From: Betaproteobacteria bacterium
GTDB lineage: Bacteria > Pseudomonadota > Gammaproteobacteria > Burkholderiales > Usitatibacteraceae
Assembly: GCA_012274175.1 (NCBI GenBank)
Contig: JAAOZZ010000057.1
Location: 1-15,160 of the forward strand
DNA length: 15,160 bases
Direction of reading: 5' to 3'
Positions 6,368-14,433 of the stretch are shown one piece after another. Within the stretch, counting starts at the first letter, position 1. Every line of letters starts with the position of its first letter. The notes beneath the pieces are model-generated. The model ran no database searches. It saw only the letters and a program-made list of their open reading frames with translations, and was not told the DNA's origin. The position numbers and the translations under genes were made by a program.

Positions 6368-6396
6368 ATTGTACCGAGGGCGGGCCCCGCGGCCAA
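6368..6396 (-). promoter_or_regulatory. Sigma-70-type promoter of the HD-GYP/LuxR operon
   Basis: On the minus strand TTGGCC (6396-6391) and TACAAT (6373-6368) are separated by exactly 17 bases. The -35 matches 4 of 6 and the -10 matches 5 of 6 consensus positions. Transcription would begin near 6361, about 23 bases before the start codon at 6338. A perfect GCGGG-C-CCCGC dyad (6380-6390) fills the spacer and could be an operator. Confidence 0.6.
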
Positions 6397-6413
6397 CCAC
6401 TGTTTCAGGCTCG

Positions 6414-7397
6414 TTACCGGTCGAGGGCCCGCATCGACTGGGGGGCGTAGCGCTCGCCCGAGGCCGCTCCCGGGGGCAGCGCACGCTCGATGCGCGCCAG
6501 GTCGTCCGGTGTGAGCACCAGGCCGGCCGCCGCCGCGTTCTCCTCCAGGTATTTGCGCCGCTTGGTCCCCGGGATCGGGACGATGTCCTCGCCCCGGGAG
6601 AGCACCCAGGCGAGGGCCAGCTGGGAGGGCGTGCATCCCTTGTCGGCCGCGATCGCCCTCACCTCCCCGAGGAGCTGGAGGTTCTTCGCGAAATTCCCGC
6701 CCTCGAACCGCGGGGAGGTGCGGCGGTAGTCGTCGGGCTCGAGATCGTCGAGGGACCCGATGCGCCCGGTGAGGAAGCCGCGCCCGAGCGGGCTGTAGGG
6801 CACGAAACCGATGCCAAGCTCGCGCCCCGGGGGCAGGATCTCGTCTTCCGGGTCGCGGCTCCAGAGGGAATATTCCGTCTGCAGCGCTGCGATCGGATGC
6901 ACGCGGTGCGCGCGCCGGACGGTCGTGGGGGCGGCTTCCGAAAGACCCAGCCAGCGCACCTTTCCCTGCCGCACGAGTTCGGCCATGGCGCCCACGGTCT
7001 CCTCGATCGGCGTGGCGGGATCGACGCGGTGCTGGTAGTAGAGGTCGATCACTTCAACCCCAAGGCGCCGCAAGCTCGCCTCGCAGGCCTGGCGTACGTA
7101 TTCCGGCTTGCCGTTGACCCCGCGGAAGCTGCCGTCCTCGCCGCGCATGTTGCCGAACTTCGTGGCGAGGACCACCTGGTCGCGCCGCCCGCGAATGGCC
7201 CGCCCCACCAGCTCCTCGTTCCTGCCGACGCCGTACATGTCGGCCGTGTCGAGGAAGGTGATCCCGAGCTCGATCGCGCGGTGGATCGTCGCGATCGATT
7301 CCGCCTCGTCCCCTGCGCCGTAGAACTCGGACATGCCCATGCATCCGAGTCCGATCGCCGGGACTTCGAGCCCCGCGCCCAGCCTGCGCTTCTTCAT
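6414..7397 (-). CDS. Aldo/keto reductase
   Basis: This 327-residue NADPH-dependent oxidoreductase of the aldo/keto reductase superfamily is a soluble (alpha/beta)8 barrel. Family signatures are clear: [11 protein letters not shown] near the start, DTADMYG with the catalytic Asp and Tyr, ATKFG with the Lys, and YYQHRVD with the His. Toward the C-terminus there is a cofactor-binding segment ([14 protein letters not shown]). It resembles the YakC/AKR13-like group acting on aldehydes and ketones; the natural substrate cannot be read from sequence. I start it at the ATG at 7397 because AGGAGA lies six bases upstream, rather than at the in-frame ATG at 7442, which adds 15 residues of poor conservation. 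It is transcribed divergently from the 76-aa gene. The HD-GYP operon lies 75 bases downstream on the same strand but has its own promoter. Confidence 0.93.
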   Translation of the reverse strand: MKKRRLGAGLEVPAIGLGCMGMSEFYGAGDEAESIATIHRAIELGITFLDTADMYGVGRNEELVGRAIRGRRDQVVLATKFGNMRGEDGSFRGVNGKPEYVRQACEASLRRLGVEVIDLYYQHRVDPATPIEETVGAMAELVRQGKVRWLGLSEAAPTTVRRAHRVHPIAALQTEYSLWSRDPEDEILPPGRELGIGFVPYSPLGRGFLTGRIGSLDDLEPDDYRRTSPRFEGGNFAKNLQLLGEVRAIAADKGCTPSQLALAWVLSRGEDIVPIPGTKRRKYLEENAAAAGLVLTPDDLARIERALPPGAASGERYAPQSMRALDR

Positions 7398-7500
7398 GCC
7401 GTCTCCTTTCATTCCCAGGATGAAGCGACATCGGTCGCGCACGGACGTTCCGCGCCCGATGCCTCAAGTTCTCTGCGCCATCGACCCAAAACAAATGGCT

Positions 7501-7515
7501 TGTTGCAGTGCAACA
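7501..7515. promoter_or_regulatory. Perfect 15-base palindrome, candidate operator
   Basis: TGTTGCA-G-TGCAACA is a perfect 7-bp dyad around one central base. It sits between the divergent aldo/keto reductase (start 7397) and the 76-aa gene (start 7597). It overlaps a weak plus-strand promoter candidate, TTGTTG (7500-7505), 17 bases, CATGAT (7523-7528), so a bound repressor would block it. TGC/GCA-rich dyads of this kind are known for PhaR-type regulators of polyhydroxyalkanoate granule genes, but I assign no regulator. Confidence 0.5.
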
Positions 7516-7596
7516 TGCCGCCCATGATGCCTCTCCAAGGGGGTTCGAAGAGGCGCAAGGCCTGTCCGCTGTCCCGATCACAAAGGAGTTGCTGCG

Positions 7597-7827
7597 ATGG
7601 ATACCCGGTCCCCGTTCCCCGACTACGCCGTCATCGAGGCGGACATCGCCAAGGCCCGCGCGGAACGTACCGAACGCATGGGCGAGCTGCTCGCCGGCGC
7701 CGCGCGCGCTTTCACGCGCAAGCTGGCGAGACTGGCCGACGCATTGCGCGATGCCTACGCGAGCGAACGGCGGCGTTCCGCCGCTCCCGCGCAGGAGGCG
7801 CTGCGCAAGTGGGCCGGAATCCATTGA
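7597..7827 (+). CDS. Small helical protein of unknown function (76 aa)
   Basis: A strong ribosome binding site, AAAGGAG, lies eight bases before the ATG, supporting this as a real gene. The product is 76 residues, without cysteine, signal peptide or membrane segment. After a short N-terminal stretch (MDTRSPFPDYAVIEADI) it is predicted to be a long charged amphipathic helix rich in Ala, Arg and Glu (ADIAKARAERTERMGELL, FTRKLARLADALRDAY). I do not recognise the family. The palindrome at 7501-7515 upstream suggests a dedicated regulator. Short amphipathic helices are seen in granule-associated proteins, DNA-binding accessory proteins and regulatory adaptors; none can be chosen from sequence alone. 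The hydrolase gene follows in the same frame 123 bases later. Confidence 0.7.
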   Translation: MDTRSPFPDYAVIEADIAKARAERTERMGELLAGAARAFTRKLARLADALRDAYASERRRSAAPAQEALRKWAGIH

Positions 7828-7950
7828 CTCGAACCGCACGGCCCCACCGCTGAGCCGCACGCAGTCCCCGCGCCGGGACCGACGGGAAAGCGCGCACCCC
7901 GTCCCCGGCATGTTTCGTACCGGGGCCTCGGTCCCGCCGGCTTCCACGAC

Positions 7951-8811
7951 TTGCACGCGCTCGAATGGGGAAGGCGCGACAGCGGCCGCGTCGTGGTGTG
8001 CGCCCACGGTTACAGCGGCAATGCCCGCGACTTCGATTTCCTCGCCCACGAGCTCTCGCAGCGCTCGCGCGTGATCTGCCCCGATGTCGCCGGGCGCGGC
8101 GACAGCGCATGGCTCGCCTCCCCCCTCGCCTATCACTTCGGCCAGTTCCTGGCCGACTTCCGCTCGCTCCTCGTGCGCGTGGGCGCGAAGGAGGTGGACT
8201 GGATCGGGACGTCCATGGGCGGCCTGCTCGGCATGCTGCTCGCGTCCCAGCCGGGCAGCCCGATCCGCAGCCTCGTGATGAACGACGTGGGCGCGTACGT
8301 GCCCCTGGACGCGCTGCAGCACATCGGGCACAACCTCGCCGCGCCGGATCGCTTCGACACCCTCGCCGAGGTCGAGGCACACCTGCGCCGGACCCATCGC
8401 GACTGGGGCGAGATCACCGAGGAGCAATGGGCGCACCTCGTGCGCCACGGCGCGCGCCGGACCGAGGACGGCTATCGGCTGCACTACGATCCGCGGATCG
8501 CACGCGTCATGCAGCCCATGCCGTTCGCCCCCGGCCTCTTCTTCTGGGACGCGTGGTACCGCGTGCGCTGCCCCGTGCTGCTGATCCGGGGCGAGCGCTC
8601 CGAGGTCTTTCCCGCTTCCGTCGCCTCGACGATGCTCGCCGTGAAGCCCGGGGCGCAGTTCGCGGAGATCGCCGGGGCGGGCCACGCGCCGGCACTCATG
8701 TCGTCCGGCGAGATCGCGCTCGTGCGCGATTTCGTATTCGGCACCGGAGCGGATCGCAGCGTGTCGCGCAACAGTGCGGCGCCTTCCGCTTCTCCCACGC
8801 ACGCGTACTAG
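7951..8811 (+). CDS. Alpha/beta hydrolase (start uncertain)
   Basis: An alpha/beta-fold hydrolase of about 286 residues, counted from TTG 7951. It shows the oxyanion-loop motif AHGYSGNARDFD (H19-G20), the nucleophile elbow GTSMGG (S88) and the late histidine in GAGHAPAL (H245). The catalytic acid position reads GERSEVF (E218), where Asp is more usual. The reaction (esterase, lactonase or similar) is not determined. The start is doubtful: the frame is open back to 7828 but has no ATG, GTG or TTG before TTG 7951. Neither that TTG nor the out-of-frame ATG at 7910 has a good ribosome binding site. One extra G in the GGGG run at 7922-7925 would join the ATG at 7910 to this frame, giving MFRTGGLGPAGFHDLH before the present start. 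The C-terminal 25 residues are low-complexity and probably disordered. Confidence 0.85.
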   Translation: MHALEWGRRDSGRVVVCAHGYSGNARDFDFLAHELSQRSRVICPDVAGRGDSAWLASPLAYHFGQFLADFRSLLVRVGAKEVDWIGTSMGGLLGMLLASQPGSPIRSLVMNDVGAYVPLDALQHIGHNLAAPDRFDTLAEVEAHLRRTHRDWGEITEEQWAHLVRHGARRTEDGYRLHYDPRIARVMQPMPFAPGLFFWDAWYRVRCPVLLIRGERSEVFPASVASTMLAVKPGAQFAEIAGAGHAPALMSSGEIALVRDFVFGTGADRSVSRNSAAPSASPTHAY

Positions 8812-8921
8812 CTGTCGGGCTACCCTTTCCACGCGCATCGGGAAACGGGCCGTGGGCCGCGTGACGTGAAGGTTATGATGGCGCCCTGCCATCGACGAAG
8901 AAACCTGCCCGGGAGAACCGA

Positions 8922-10352
8922 ATGCCCATGGGAATCCAGCGGCGTGCCGCGGCGTGTCTCGCCATCCTCGCGTGCTTCCTGCCGGTCTGTCGCGCCGCGC
9001 AACCGCCCATCACCGCGATCGTCGGCGCGACCATCGTGCGCCCCGATCGCGACGGCGCCGATGCGATCGCAGCCAATACCACGGTGATCCTCGAGGGCGG
9101 CCGCATTCGCGCGGTAGGTCCCGCCGGCGCCACGCCGGTGCCCGCCCACGCAAAAGTGATCGACGGCAAGGGCAAGTGGGTGATCCCGGGCCTCATCGAT
9201 TCCCATGTCCATTTCTTCCAGTCGGGGAACCTCTACACGCGTCCCGACGTGGCCGACTTCAACCGCTGGATGCCCTATGGGAAGGAAGTCGCGCGCAACA
9301 AGGCGCGGCTCGCGGCCACGTTCAAGGTGTGGCTCGCGAGCGGCGTGACCAGCGTGGTGGACGTGGGCGGCCCATTCTGGAATTTCGAGGTGCGCGATGC
9401 CGCCGCGAAAAGCGCCGCGGCGCCGCGCGTGCACGTCGCGGGCCCGCTCATTTCCATGATCGACCGGGTGAAGCTCGACCTCGGCGACCCGCCCATCATC
9501 AGGATTTCCTCACCCGACGAGGCGAGGGCGCTCGTGCGCCGGGAGCTCGCGCGCAAGCCCGACCTCATCAAGGTCTGGTACATCCACCAGCCGGGCGACG
9601 ACCTCGCCGCGCAGGAAGCCATCGTGCGCGCCACGGCGGACGAAGCGCACAAGGCGGGCGTCCGGCTCGCCGTGCACGCAACCGAGCTCCTCGTGGCCAA
9701 GTCGGCGCTCCGGGCCGGCGCGGACTTCCTCGTGCACTCCGTCGAAGACGAGCCCGTGGATGCGGAATTCCTGGCGCTCGCCAAGCGCAACAAGGCGCTC
9801 TATTGCCCCACGCTCTTCGTGACCGCCGGCTATCGCCTCGCGCTGTCCAACACCTGGAAGCCCACGCAAGCCGAGCGCGAGCGCGCCGATCCGCAGATCC
9901 TCGCCGCCATGCACGACCTCGATCGCATCCCGAAGGAAATGATCCCGGAGCGCGTGGCCCGGCTCATGGCCAAGCCTCCCGCGGTCAAGCCGTCGGAGGT
10001 GTCGCTGAAGAACCTGCGCACGGTGTGGGACGCGGGGATACCCGTGGCGATGGGGACCGACGCCGGCAACATCGGCACGCTGCATGGGCCGTCGATATTC
10101 CGCGAGATGGAATGGATGACGCAGGCGGGCCTCACGCCGCTGCAAGTGCTGCGCTCGGCGACCGTGGGTGGCGCGCAAGCAATGGGCATGTCGCGCGAGA
10201 TAGGCACGGTGGAGGCGGGCAAGCTCGCCGACCTCGTGATCCTCGACGCCGATCCGCTCGCCGACGTGGCGAACGTGAGCCGGATCCACCGGGTGATCAA
10301 GGCCGGCCGGGTGTTCGTGCCCGAGACGTTGATGCGTTCGATCACGCCGTAG
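8922..10352 (+). CDS. Exported metal-dependent amidohydrolase
   Basis: This 476-residue amidohydrolase of the imidazolonepropionase/prolidase-like group is probably periplasmic. Residues 1-26 form a signal peptide: basic IQRR, a hydrophobic core, and a cut near CRAA. The metal ligands are visible in order: H95 and H97 (SHVHFF), the candidate carbamylated lysine K217 (DLIKVWY), H252 (AVHATE), H272 (LVHSVED) and D380 (GTDAGN). The flanking beta-sandwich is split, as expected, between residues 30-90 (IPGLIDSHVH boundary) and the C-terminus (GTVEAGKLADLVILDADP). The family hydrolyses amide, ester or C-N bonds in peptides and cyclic compounds; the substrate here is unknown. GGGAG six bases before the ATG supports this start over the second ATG two codons later. 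A possible -10 (TATGAT at 8874-8879) lies upstream but lacks a good -35. The gene converges on the SDR gene with only 23 bases between them. Confidence 0.92.
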   Translation: MPMGIQRRAAACLAILACFLPVCRAAQPPITAIVGATIVRPDRDGADAIAANTTVILEGGRIRAVGPAGATPVPAHAKVIDGKGKWVIPGLIDSHVHFFQSGNLYTRPDVADFNRWMPYGKEVARNKARLAATFKVWLASGVTSVVDVGGPFWNFEVRDAAAKSAAAPRVHVAGPLISMIDRVKLDLGDPPIIRISSPDEARALVRRELARKPDLIKVWYIHQPGDDLAAQEAIVRATADEAHKAGVRLAVHATELLVAKSALRAGADFLVHSVEDEPVDAEFLALAKRNKALYCPTLFVTAGYRLALSNTWKPTQAERERADPQILAAMHDLDRIPKEMIPERVARLMAKPPAVKPSEVSLKNLRTVWDAGIPVAMGTDAGNIGTLHGPSIFREMEWMTQAGLTPLQVLRSATVGGAQAMGMSREIGTVEAGKLADLVILDADPLADVANVSRIHRVIKAGRVFVPETLMRSITP

Positions 10353-10375
10353 CGATCGCCGCCACCAGCGCCGGA

Positions 10376-11116
10376 TCAGAACGGCTCCTTGAAGGGCCGC
10401 AGGTCCATCTCGTGGGTCCATGCGGAGCGGGGCTGGCGGTGGATCTGCCAGTACGCTTCCGCGATGGCGTCGATGTCGAGGAGCCCGCCTTCGCCGCGCT
10501 GCCTCGCCATGTCGGGCCAGCGGCTGCGAAGGCGCTCGCCGTCGATGCCGCCGTCGATCACCACGTGGGCGACGTGGATGCCCAGGGGCCCGTATTCCCG
10601 CGCCATGCCCTGGGCGACCATCCGCAGCCCCGCCTTTGCCACCGCGAAGTGGGCGAAGCCGGGTTTCGCGCGCAGGCTCGCCGACGCCCCGGTGAAGAGC
10701 ACCGTGCCGCGCCCCAGGGGCACGAGGCGGCGCGCCGCCTCGCGACCCACCAGGAATCCCGCGAAACATCCCACGCGCCAGAAATCCTCGAACGCCTCGG
10801 ACGAGAGCTCGCGGAAGTCGATGCGCTGATTGTTGCCCGCGTTGAATACGATCAGGTCCGCGGGAGCGCGATCGCCGCTTTCCGCCATCGCGCGGTCGAA
10901 GAGCGCGGCGACGTCGGCCTCCCGCGTCGCGTCGCACGCAATTCCCTCCGCGCTTCCACCCAACGCCTGGATCGAGCGCGCCACCCCGTCGATCCTCGCC
11001 GCGGTGCGGCCGCTCGCGATCACGTGGTAGCCCTCGGAGGCGAAGCGGCGACACAACGCGGCACCCAGCCCGCGCTCGGCGCCCACGCCCACGACCACCG
11101 CGGTGGGCTTGCTCAT
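10376..11116 (-). CDS. SDR family protein with Phe in place of catalytic Tyr
   Basis: This 246-residue Rossmann-fold protein of the short-chain dehydrogenase/reductase superfamily has a nucleotide-binding GVGAERGLG (residues 10-18), an NAG motif (N92-A93-G94), GASAS (S145) and the active-site helix. The usual YxxxK reads FAVAK, so F157 replaces the catalytic Tyr while K161 is kept. The C-terminal WTHEMDLRPFKEPF resembles a group of SDR-like proteins that, as I recall, also carry Phe here, so the change is probably a family trait and not a sequencing error. Without the Tyr a classical hydride transfer would be impaired. It may bind cofactor for another role or use different chemistry. The start ATG overlaps the thioredoxin-like gene's stop by four bases (ATGA), with GGAGATGG upstream. 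It is the last gene of a three-gene operon. Confidence 0.9.
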   Translation of the reverse strand: MSKPTAVVVGVGAERGLGAALCRRFASEGYHVIASGRTAARIDGVARSIQALGGSAEGIACDATREADVAALFDRAMAESGDRAPADLIVFNAGNNQRIDFRELSSEAFEDFWRVGCFAGFLVGREAARRLVPLGRGTVLFTGASASLRAKPGFAHFAVAKAGLRMVAQGMAREYGPLGIHVAHVVIDGGIDGERLRSRWPDMARQRGEGGLLDIDAIAEAYWQIHRQPRSAWTHEMDLRPFKEPF

Positions 11117-11436
11117 TTTCCATCTCCCATCTTCGCGAGCGCTTCCCGGATCGCCTCGCCGTCGCCCGGGCGCACGAGCCGCGCCACTTCGTGGCCATCG
11201 GCGAGGAAGACGAGCGTGGGCCAGAGCTTCACGCGGAATGAGCGACCGAGGGCACGGCCGCGGCCGTCGGCGATCCTGATGTGGCGCACGCCCGGATGTC
11301 CCGCGAGTGCCGAAGCGATCATGGGCTGTGCCGCCCTGCAATGTCCGCACCACGGTGTGCCGAACTCGAGCAAGGTGGGGCCGGGAAGCCGATCGATTTC
11401 CTCGCGCGCCGGCTCCGCCTCGTCTCCTACTTGCAT
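11113..11436 (-). CDS. Thioredoxin-like protein with CGHC active site
   Basis: A 107-residue single-domain thioredoxin-fold protein. The active site is WCGHC (W29, C30, C33), with the cis-proline loop LWPT (P73) in the right place. The family's LLEFGTPWCGHC strand-helix start is clear. Classical thioredoxins have CGPC. CGHC is typical of protein disulfide isomerases and some bacterial thioredoxin-like proteins and usually makes the disulfide more oxidising. No signal peptide is present, so it should act in the cytoplasm. It begins 10 bases after the DUF3562-like gene's TGA and overlaps the SDR start, so all three are likely translated together. The start at ATG 11436 has only a GGGG ribosome binding site, but no better start lies before the domain. 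Confidence 0.9.
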   Translation of the reverse strand: MQVGDEAEPAREEIDRLPGPTLLEFGTPWCGHCRAAQPMIASALAGHPGVRHIRIADGRGRALGRSFRVKLWPTLVFLADGHEVARLVRPGDGEAIREALAKMGDGK

Positions 11437-11446
11437 CGCCCCGCGA

Positions 11447-11668
11447 TCAATCGCCGGAAAGGATATCGAGGGCCCGACGGGCCGCCAGCAGGGGCAGGTA
11501 GATCTTCACGCTGGCGTGGCGTTCCAGCCTCTCGAATTCCAATGCGTACACCCGCTGTACCTCGTCCACGGAACGGCTGGTCTTCCTTGCCACGGCCTGC
11601 ACCAACGTCGCGGACTGCCGGGACAAGATCCTGGCATCGCCTGCGATCACGGTGCTTGCGCGATCCAT
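11447..11668 (-). CDS. DUF3562-like small protein
   Basis: A 73-residue protein starting at ATG 11668, with GGGAAG eight bases upstream. Residues about 25-70 (SVDEVQRVYALEFERLER, then HASVKIYLPLLAARRALDIL) match the DUF3562 pattern as I recall it: a helical EVQ-x-Y-x(4)-E-x-L segment followed by a V-K-x-Y/F-L-P-x-L-x-x-R-x-V/A segment. The function of that family is not known. An in-frame TTG at 11716 would add 16 residues but has no ribosome binding site. It is the first gene of the operon with the thioredoxin-like and SDR genes, 10 bases ahead of the next start. The SD overlaps a small dyad, GGGAA-GAT-TTCCC, which might modulate translation. Confidence 0.75.
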   Translation of the reverse strand: MDRASTVIAGDARILSRQSATLVQAVARKTSRSVDEVQRVYALEFERLERHASVKIYLPLLAARRALDILSGD

Positions 11669-11767
11669 CGGGAAATCTTCCCACCGGTCGGCGGAAACCG
11701 ACTTGAGAAAGGTCAAGCGGATCGCGACCCCAGGGGCCCCACGGAACGATTCTCGTTGCGCGCGGCG

Positions 11768-13693
11768 TCACGGAGCGGGCGCCTGGCGCGACGCGAGCGA
11801 CAGCATGAGCTCGTTGCTGCGCTTCACGTATTCGGCGGGATCCTCGAGCTGGCCGCCTTCGGCGAGCAGCGCCTGGTCGAAGAGCAGGCTCGCCCAGTCG
11901 GCGAAGCGCTCGTCCTCGGGCTTCAACCGGCCGATGATGGGATGCGCCGGATTCACTTCGAGGATCGGCTTGAACGAAGGCACGTCCTGGCCCGCCGCCT
12001 TCAGGATGCGCGCGAGATTGCCCCCCATGTCCTGCTCGTCCGCCACCAGGCAGGAAGGCGATTGCGTGAGGCGGGTGCTCACGCGCACGTCCTTCACCTT
12101 GTCGCCGAGGACGGCCTTCAGCTTCTCGACCAGGCCGCGATGCTCGCCGGCCCGTTCCTCCTCGCGCTGCTTCTCCTCCTCGGTCCGGATCTTCCCGAGG
12201 TCGAGCTCGCCGCGCGCGACGGAAGCGAGCGGCTTGCCCTCGAATTCGGTGAAATTCGCCACCAGCCATTCGTCGATGCGCTCGTGCAGGAGCAGCACCT
12301 CGACGCCGCGCTGGCGGAAGATCTCCAGGTGGGGGCTGCTGCGCGCGGCGCGGAAGGTGTCCGCGGTCACGTAATAGATCCGGTCCTGGCCCTCCTTCAT
12401 CCGCCCCACGTAGTCGGCCAGGGATACGCCCTGGGCTTCGGCGTCGTCGAGGGTGGAAGAGAAGCGCAGCAGCCGCGCGATGCGATCGCGATTGGCCGGG
12501 TCTTCCGCGACGCCTTCCTTCAGCACCCGGCCGAATTCCTTCCAGAAGGTCGCGTACTTGTCCGGTTCCTTTTCCGCGAGCTCGTCCAGCACGCCCAGCA
12601 CGCGCTTGGTGCAGCCGGACCGGATGGCATCGACGTCCTTGCCCTGCTGCAGGATTTCCCGCGAGACGTTGAGCGGCAGGTCGTTGGAATCCACGACGCC
12701 GCGCACGAAGCGCAGGTACGAGGGCAGGAGCCGCTCGGCGTCGTCCATGATGAACACGCGCCGGACGTAGAGCTTGAGACCATGGCGATGGTCGCGGTCC
12801 CACAAGTCGAATGGCGCGTGGGACGGGATGTAGAGGAGCTGCGTGTATTCCTGCCGCCCCTCCACGCGGTTGTGGGTCCAGGCGAGCGGCGGCTCGTAGT
12901 CGTGCCCCACGTGCTTGTAGAACTCGATGTACTGCTCGTCGGTGATCTCGGCCTTGGGGCGCGTCCACAGGGCGCTCGCCTGGTTGACGGTCTCGTCCTC
13001 GCCGGTCGTGCGGTACTCCTTGCTCGCGGCGTCCCATTCGCGCTTCTTCATCACGATGGGAATGGCGATGTGGTCGGAGTACTTGCGGATCATGCCCTTC
13101 AGGCGCACGTCGTCCAGCAGCTCGTCCTCGCCTTCCCGCAGGTGCAGGATCACGTCGGTGCCGCGGCCGGCCTTTTCCACGCTCTCGATGTCGTAGGCGC
13201 CCGTGCCCTGCGCCATGTCGCATTCCCAGCGCACGGCCTCGAGCGCGGGCAGGCCCGCCCGGCGCGTGACGAGCGTCACCCGGTCGGCCACGATGAAGGA
13301 GGAGTAGAAGCCCACCCCGAACTGTCCGATGAGGTGCGCGTCCCTGGCCTGGTCGCCGGTGAGCGACTGGAAGAACTCGCGGGTGCCGGAGCGGGCGATG
13401 GTGCCGATGTTCGCGATCACCTCGTCCCGGGACATGCCGATGCCGTTGTCGGAAATGGTGATCGTGCGCGCCGCCTTGTCGAAGGAAACCCGGATCCGCA
13501 GGTCCGGATCGGACTCGTAGAGCCCGTTGTTCGAGATCGCCTCGAAGCGCAGCTTGTCGGCCGCGTCGGACGCATTCGAGACCAGCTCGCGCAGGAAGAT
13601 CTCCTTGTTGCCGTACAAGGAGTGGATCATCAGCTCGAGGAGCTGCTTCACTTCGGCCTGGAAGCCGAGGGTTTCCTTTTCGATCGTGGACAT
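11768..13693 (-). CDS. htpG: Molecular chaperone HtpG (Hsp90 family)
   Basis: The bacterial Hsp90 ATP-dependent chaperone, 641 residues, close to the usual length of about 620-640. The N-terminal GHKL ATPase domain holds [13 protein letters not shown] (catalytic E36, N40), DNGIGM (D82) and the lid motif [11 protein letters not shown] (123-133). The middle domain has the expected [12 protein letters not shown] segment near residues 340-355, and the C-terminal dimerisation region includes [11 protein letters not shown]. It acts in the cytoplasm on folding and heat-stress clients. A TAAAAT box (minus strand, plus coordinates 13730-13725) may be a -10 element, but no convincing -35 or sigma-32 promoter is seen in the short gap after kdpE. 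A start slightly downstream is unlikely because the conserved [16 protein letters not shown] begins at residue 4. It is separated by about 99 bases from the DUF3562-like operon and has no clear terminator. Confidence 0.98.
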   Translation of the reverse strand: MSTIEKETLGFQAEVKQLLELMIHSLYGNKEIFLRELVSNASDAADKLRFEAISNNGLYESDPDLRIRVSFDKAARTITISDNGIGMSRDEVIANIGTIARSGTREFFQSLTGDQARDAHLIGQFGVGFYSSFIVADRVTLVTRRAGLPALEAVRWECDMAQGTGAYDIESVEKAGRGTDVILHLREGEDELLDDVRLKGMIRKYSDHIAIPIVMKKREWDAASKEYRTTGEDETVNQASALWTRPKAEITDEQYIEFYKHVGHDYEPPLAWTHNRVEGRQEYTQLLYIPSHAPFDLWDRDHRHGLKLYVRRVFIMDDAERLLPSYLRFVRGVVDSNDLPLNVSREILQQGKDVDAIRSGCTKRVLGVLDELAEKEPDKYATFWKEFGRVLKEGVAEDPANRDRIARLLRFSSTLDDAEAQGVSLADYVGRMKEGQDRIYYVTADTFRAARSSPHLEIFRQRGVEVLLLHERIDEWLVANFTEFEGKPLASVARGELDLGKIRTEEEKQREEERAGEHRGLVEKLKAVLGDKVKDVRVSTRLTQSPSCLVADEQDMGGNLARILKAAGQDVPSFKPILEVNPAHPIIGRLKPEDERFADWASLLFDQALLAEGGQLEDPAEYVKRSNELMLSLASRQAPAP

Positions 13694-13745
13694 TCGGGCT
13701 TCGCTCCGCCGTGGTTTGCCCCCTATTTTAGAGGCAGGAGAGCCC

Positions 13746-14432
13746 TCAGGCCATCAGCCGGTAGCCGACCGCCGTCTCCGTGAGCAGATGGCGGGGATTG
13801 GCCGGGTCGGCCTCGAGCTTCTGGCGCAGGTTTCCCATGTAGATGCGCACGTAATGGTGGTGCTCCACGTGTGACGGCCCCCACACCTCCCGCAGGATGA
13901 AGCGGTGGGTGAGCACCCGTCCCGCGTTGGCGATGAGCAGCTGCAGCAGGCGGTATTCGACGGGGGTGAGGTGCACCGGTTCTCCGTGGCGCTTCACGGT
14001 CCGCGCCGCGAGGTCGACCTCGACATCCCCGAAGCGGAACGGCCCCTGGGGGCCGCCTGGCGGGGCATTGCGCCTTCGCAGCGCCGCGCGCGCGCGGGCC
14101 AGCAGTTCCCCCACGCCGAAGGGCTTGGTGAGGTAGTCGTCCGCGCCGGCGTCGAGGGCCTGGACCTTGTCGGTCTCCTCGACCCGCGCCGAGAGCACGA
14201 TGATCGGCACGCCGGACCATTGCCGCACGCCGCGGATGAAATCCCGACCGTCGCCGTCGGGCAATCCCAGGTCGAGCACCACGAGGTCGGGCTTCATCGT
14301 GCCCGCGTCCACGAGGCCTTCCCGCATCGTGGGCGACTCGTGCACCACCCAGCCCTCGGCTTCAAGCGCCGTGCGCACGAAGCGGCGGATCTCCGCTTCG
14401 TCCTCCACCAGGAGGGCCACCGGCGCCGGCAC
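13746..14432 (-). CDS. kdpE: Potassium-responsive response regulator KdpE
   Basis: This 228-residue OmpR/PhoB-type response regulator is close to the E. coli KdpE length. The receiver domain (about 4-115) has the acidic pair E10-D11, phosphoacceptor D54 ([12 protein letters not shown]), S81 and K103 (LTKPF). The winged-helix DNA-binding domain (about 130-227) includes [26 protein letters not shown] and ends GYRLMA. The start is a GTG at 14432, one base after the kdpD stop (TGACGTG), with GGAGG inside the end of kdpD eight bases ahead. An upstream in-frame ATG at 14552 would add an arginine-rich stretch that only overlaps kdpD, so it is rejected. It acts with KdpD to switch on the high-affinity K+ pump genes when K+ is low. 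Confidence 0.97.
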   Translation of the reverse strand: MPAPVALLVEDEAEIRRFVRTALEAEGWVVHESPTMREGLVDAGTMKPDLVVLDLGLPDGDGRDFIRGVRQWSGVPIIVLSARVEETDKVQALDAGADDYLTKPFGVGELLARARAALRRRNAPPGGPQGPFRFGDVEVDLAARTVKRHGEPVHLTPVEYRLLQLLIANAGRVLTHRFILREVWGPSHVEHHHYVRIYMGNLRQKLEADPANPRHLLTETAVGYRLMA

Positions 14433-14433
14433 G

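Noticed and set aside
11669..11716. TTG start for the DUF3562-like gene
   Set aside because: No ribosome binding site ahead of TTG 11716; the ATG at 11668 has one and still includes the whole conserved region.
11717..11767. Terminator after htpG
   Set aside because: GC-rich dyads such as GGGGCCCC and a short AACGA/TCGTT hairpin are present but no T-tract follows on the minus strand.
13725..13753. Sigma-32 or strong sigma-70 promoter for htpG
   Set aside because: Only a TAAAAT -10-like box is present; the -35 position reads TGGCCT and no CTTGAA/CCCCAT heat-shock pattern is visible.
8954..13783. Plus-strand open frame of 1609 codons across several genes
   Set aside because: It runs through the amidohydrolase in another frame and antisense to the SDR, thioredoxin-like, DUF3562-like and htpG genes; the translation is low-complexity and arginine-rich with no family signature.
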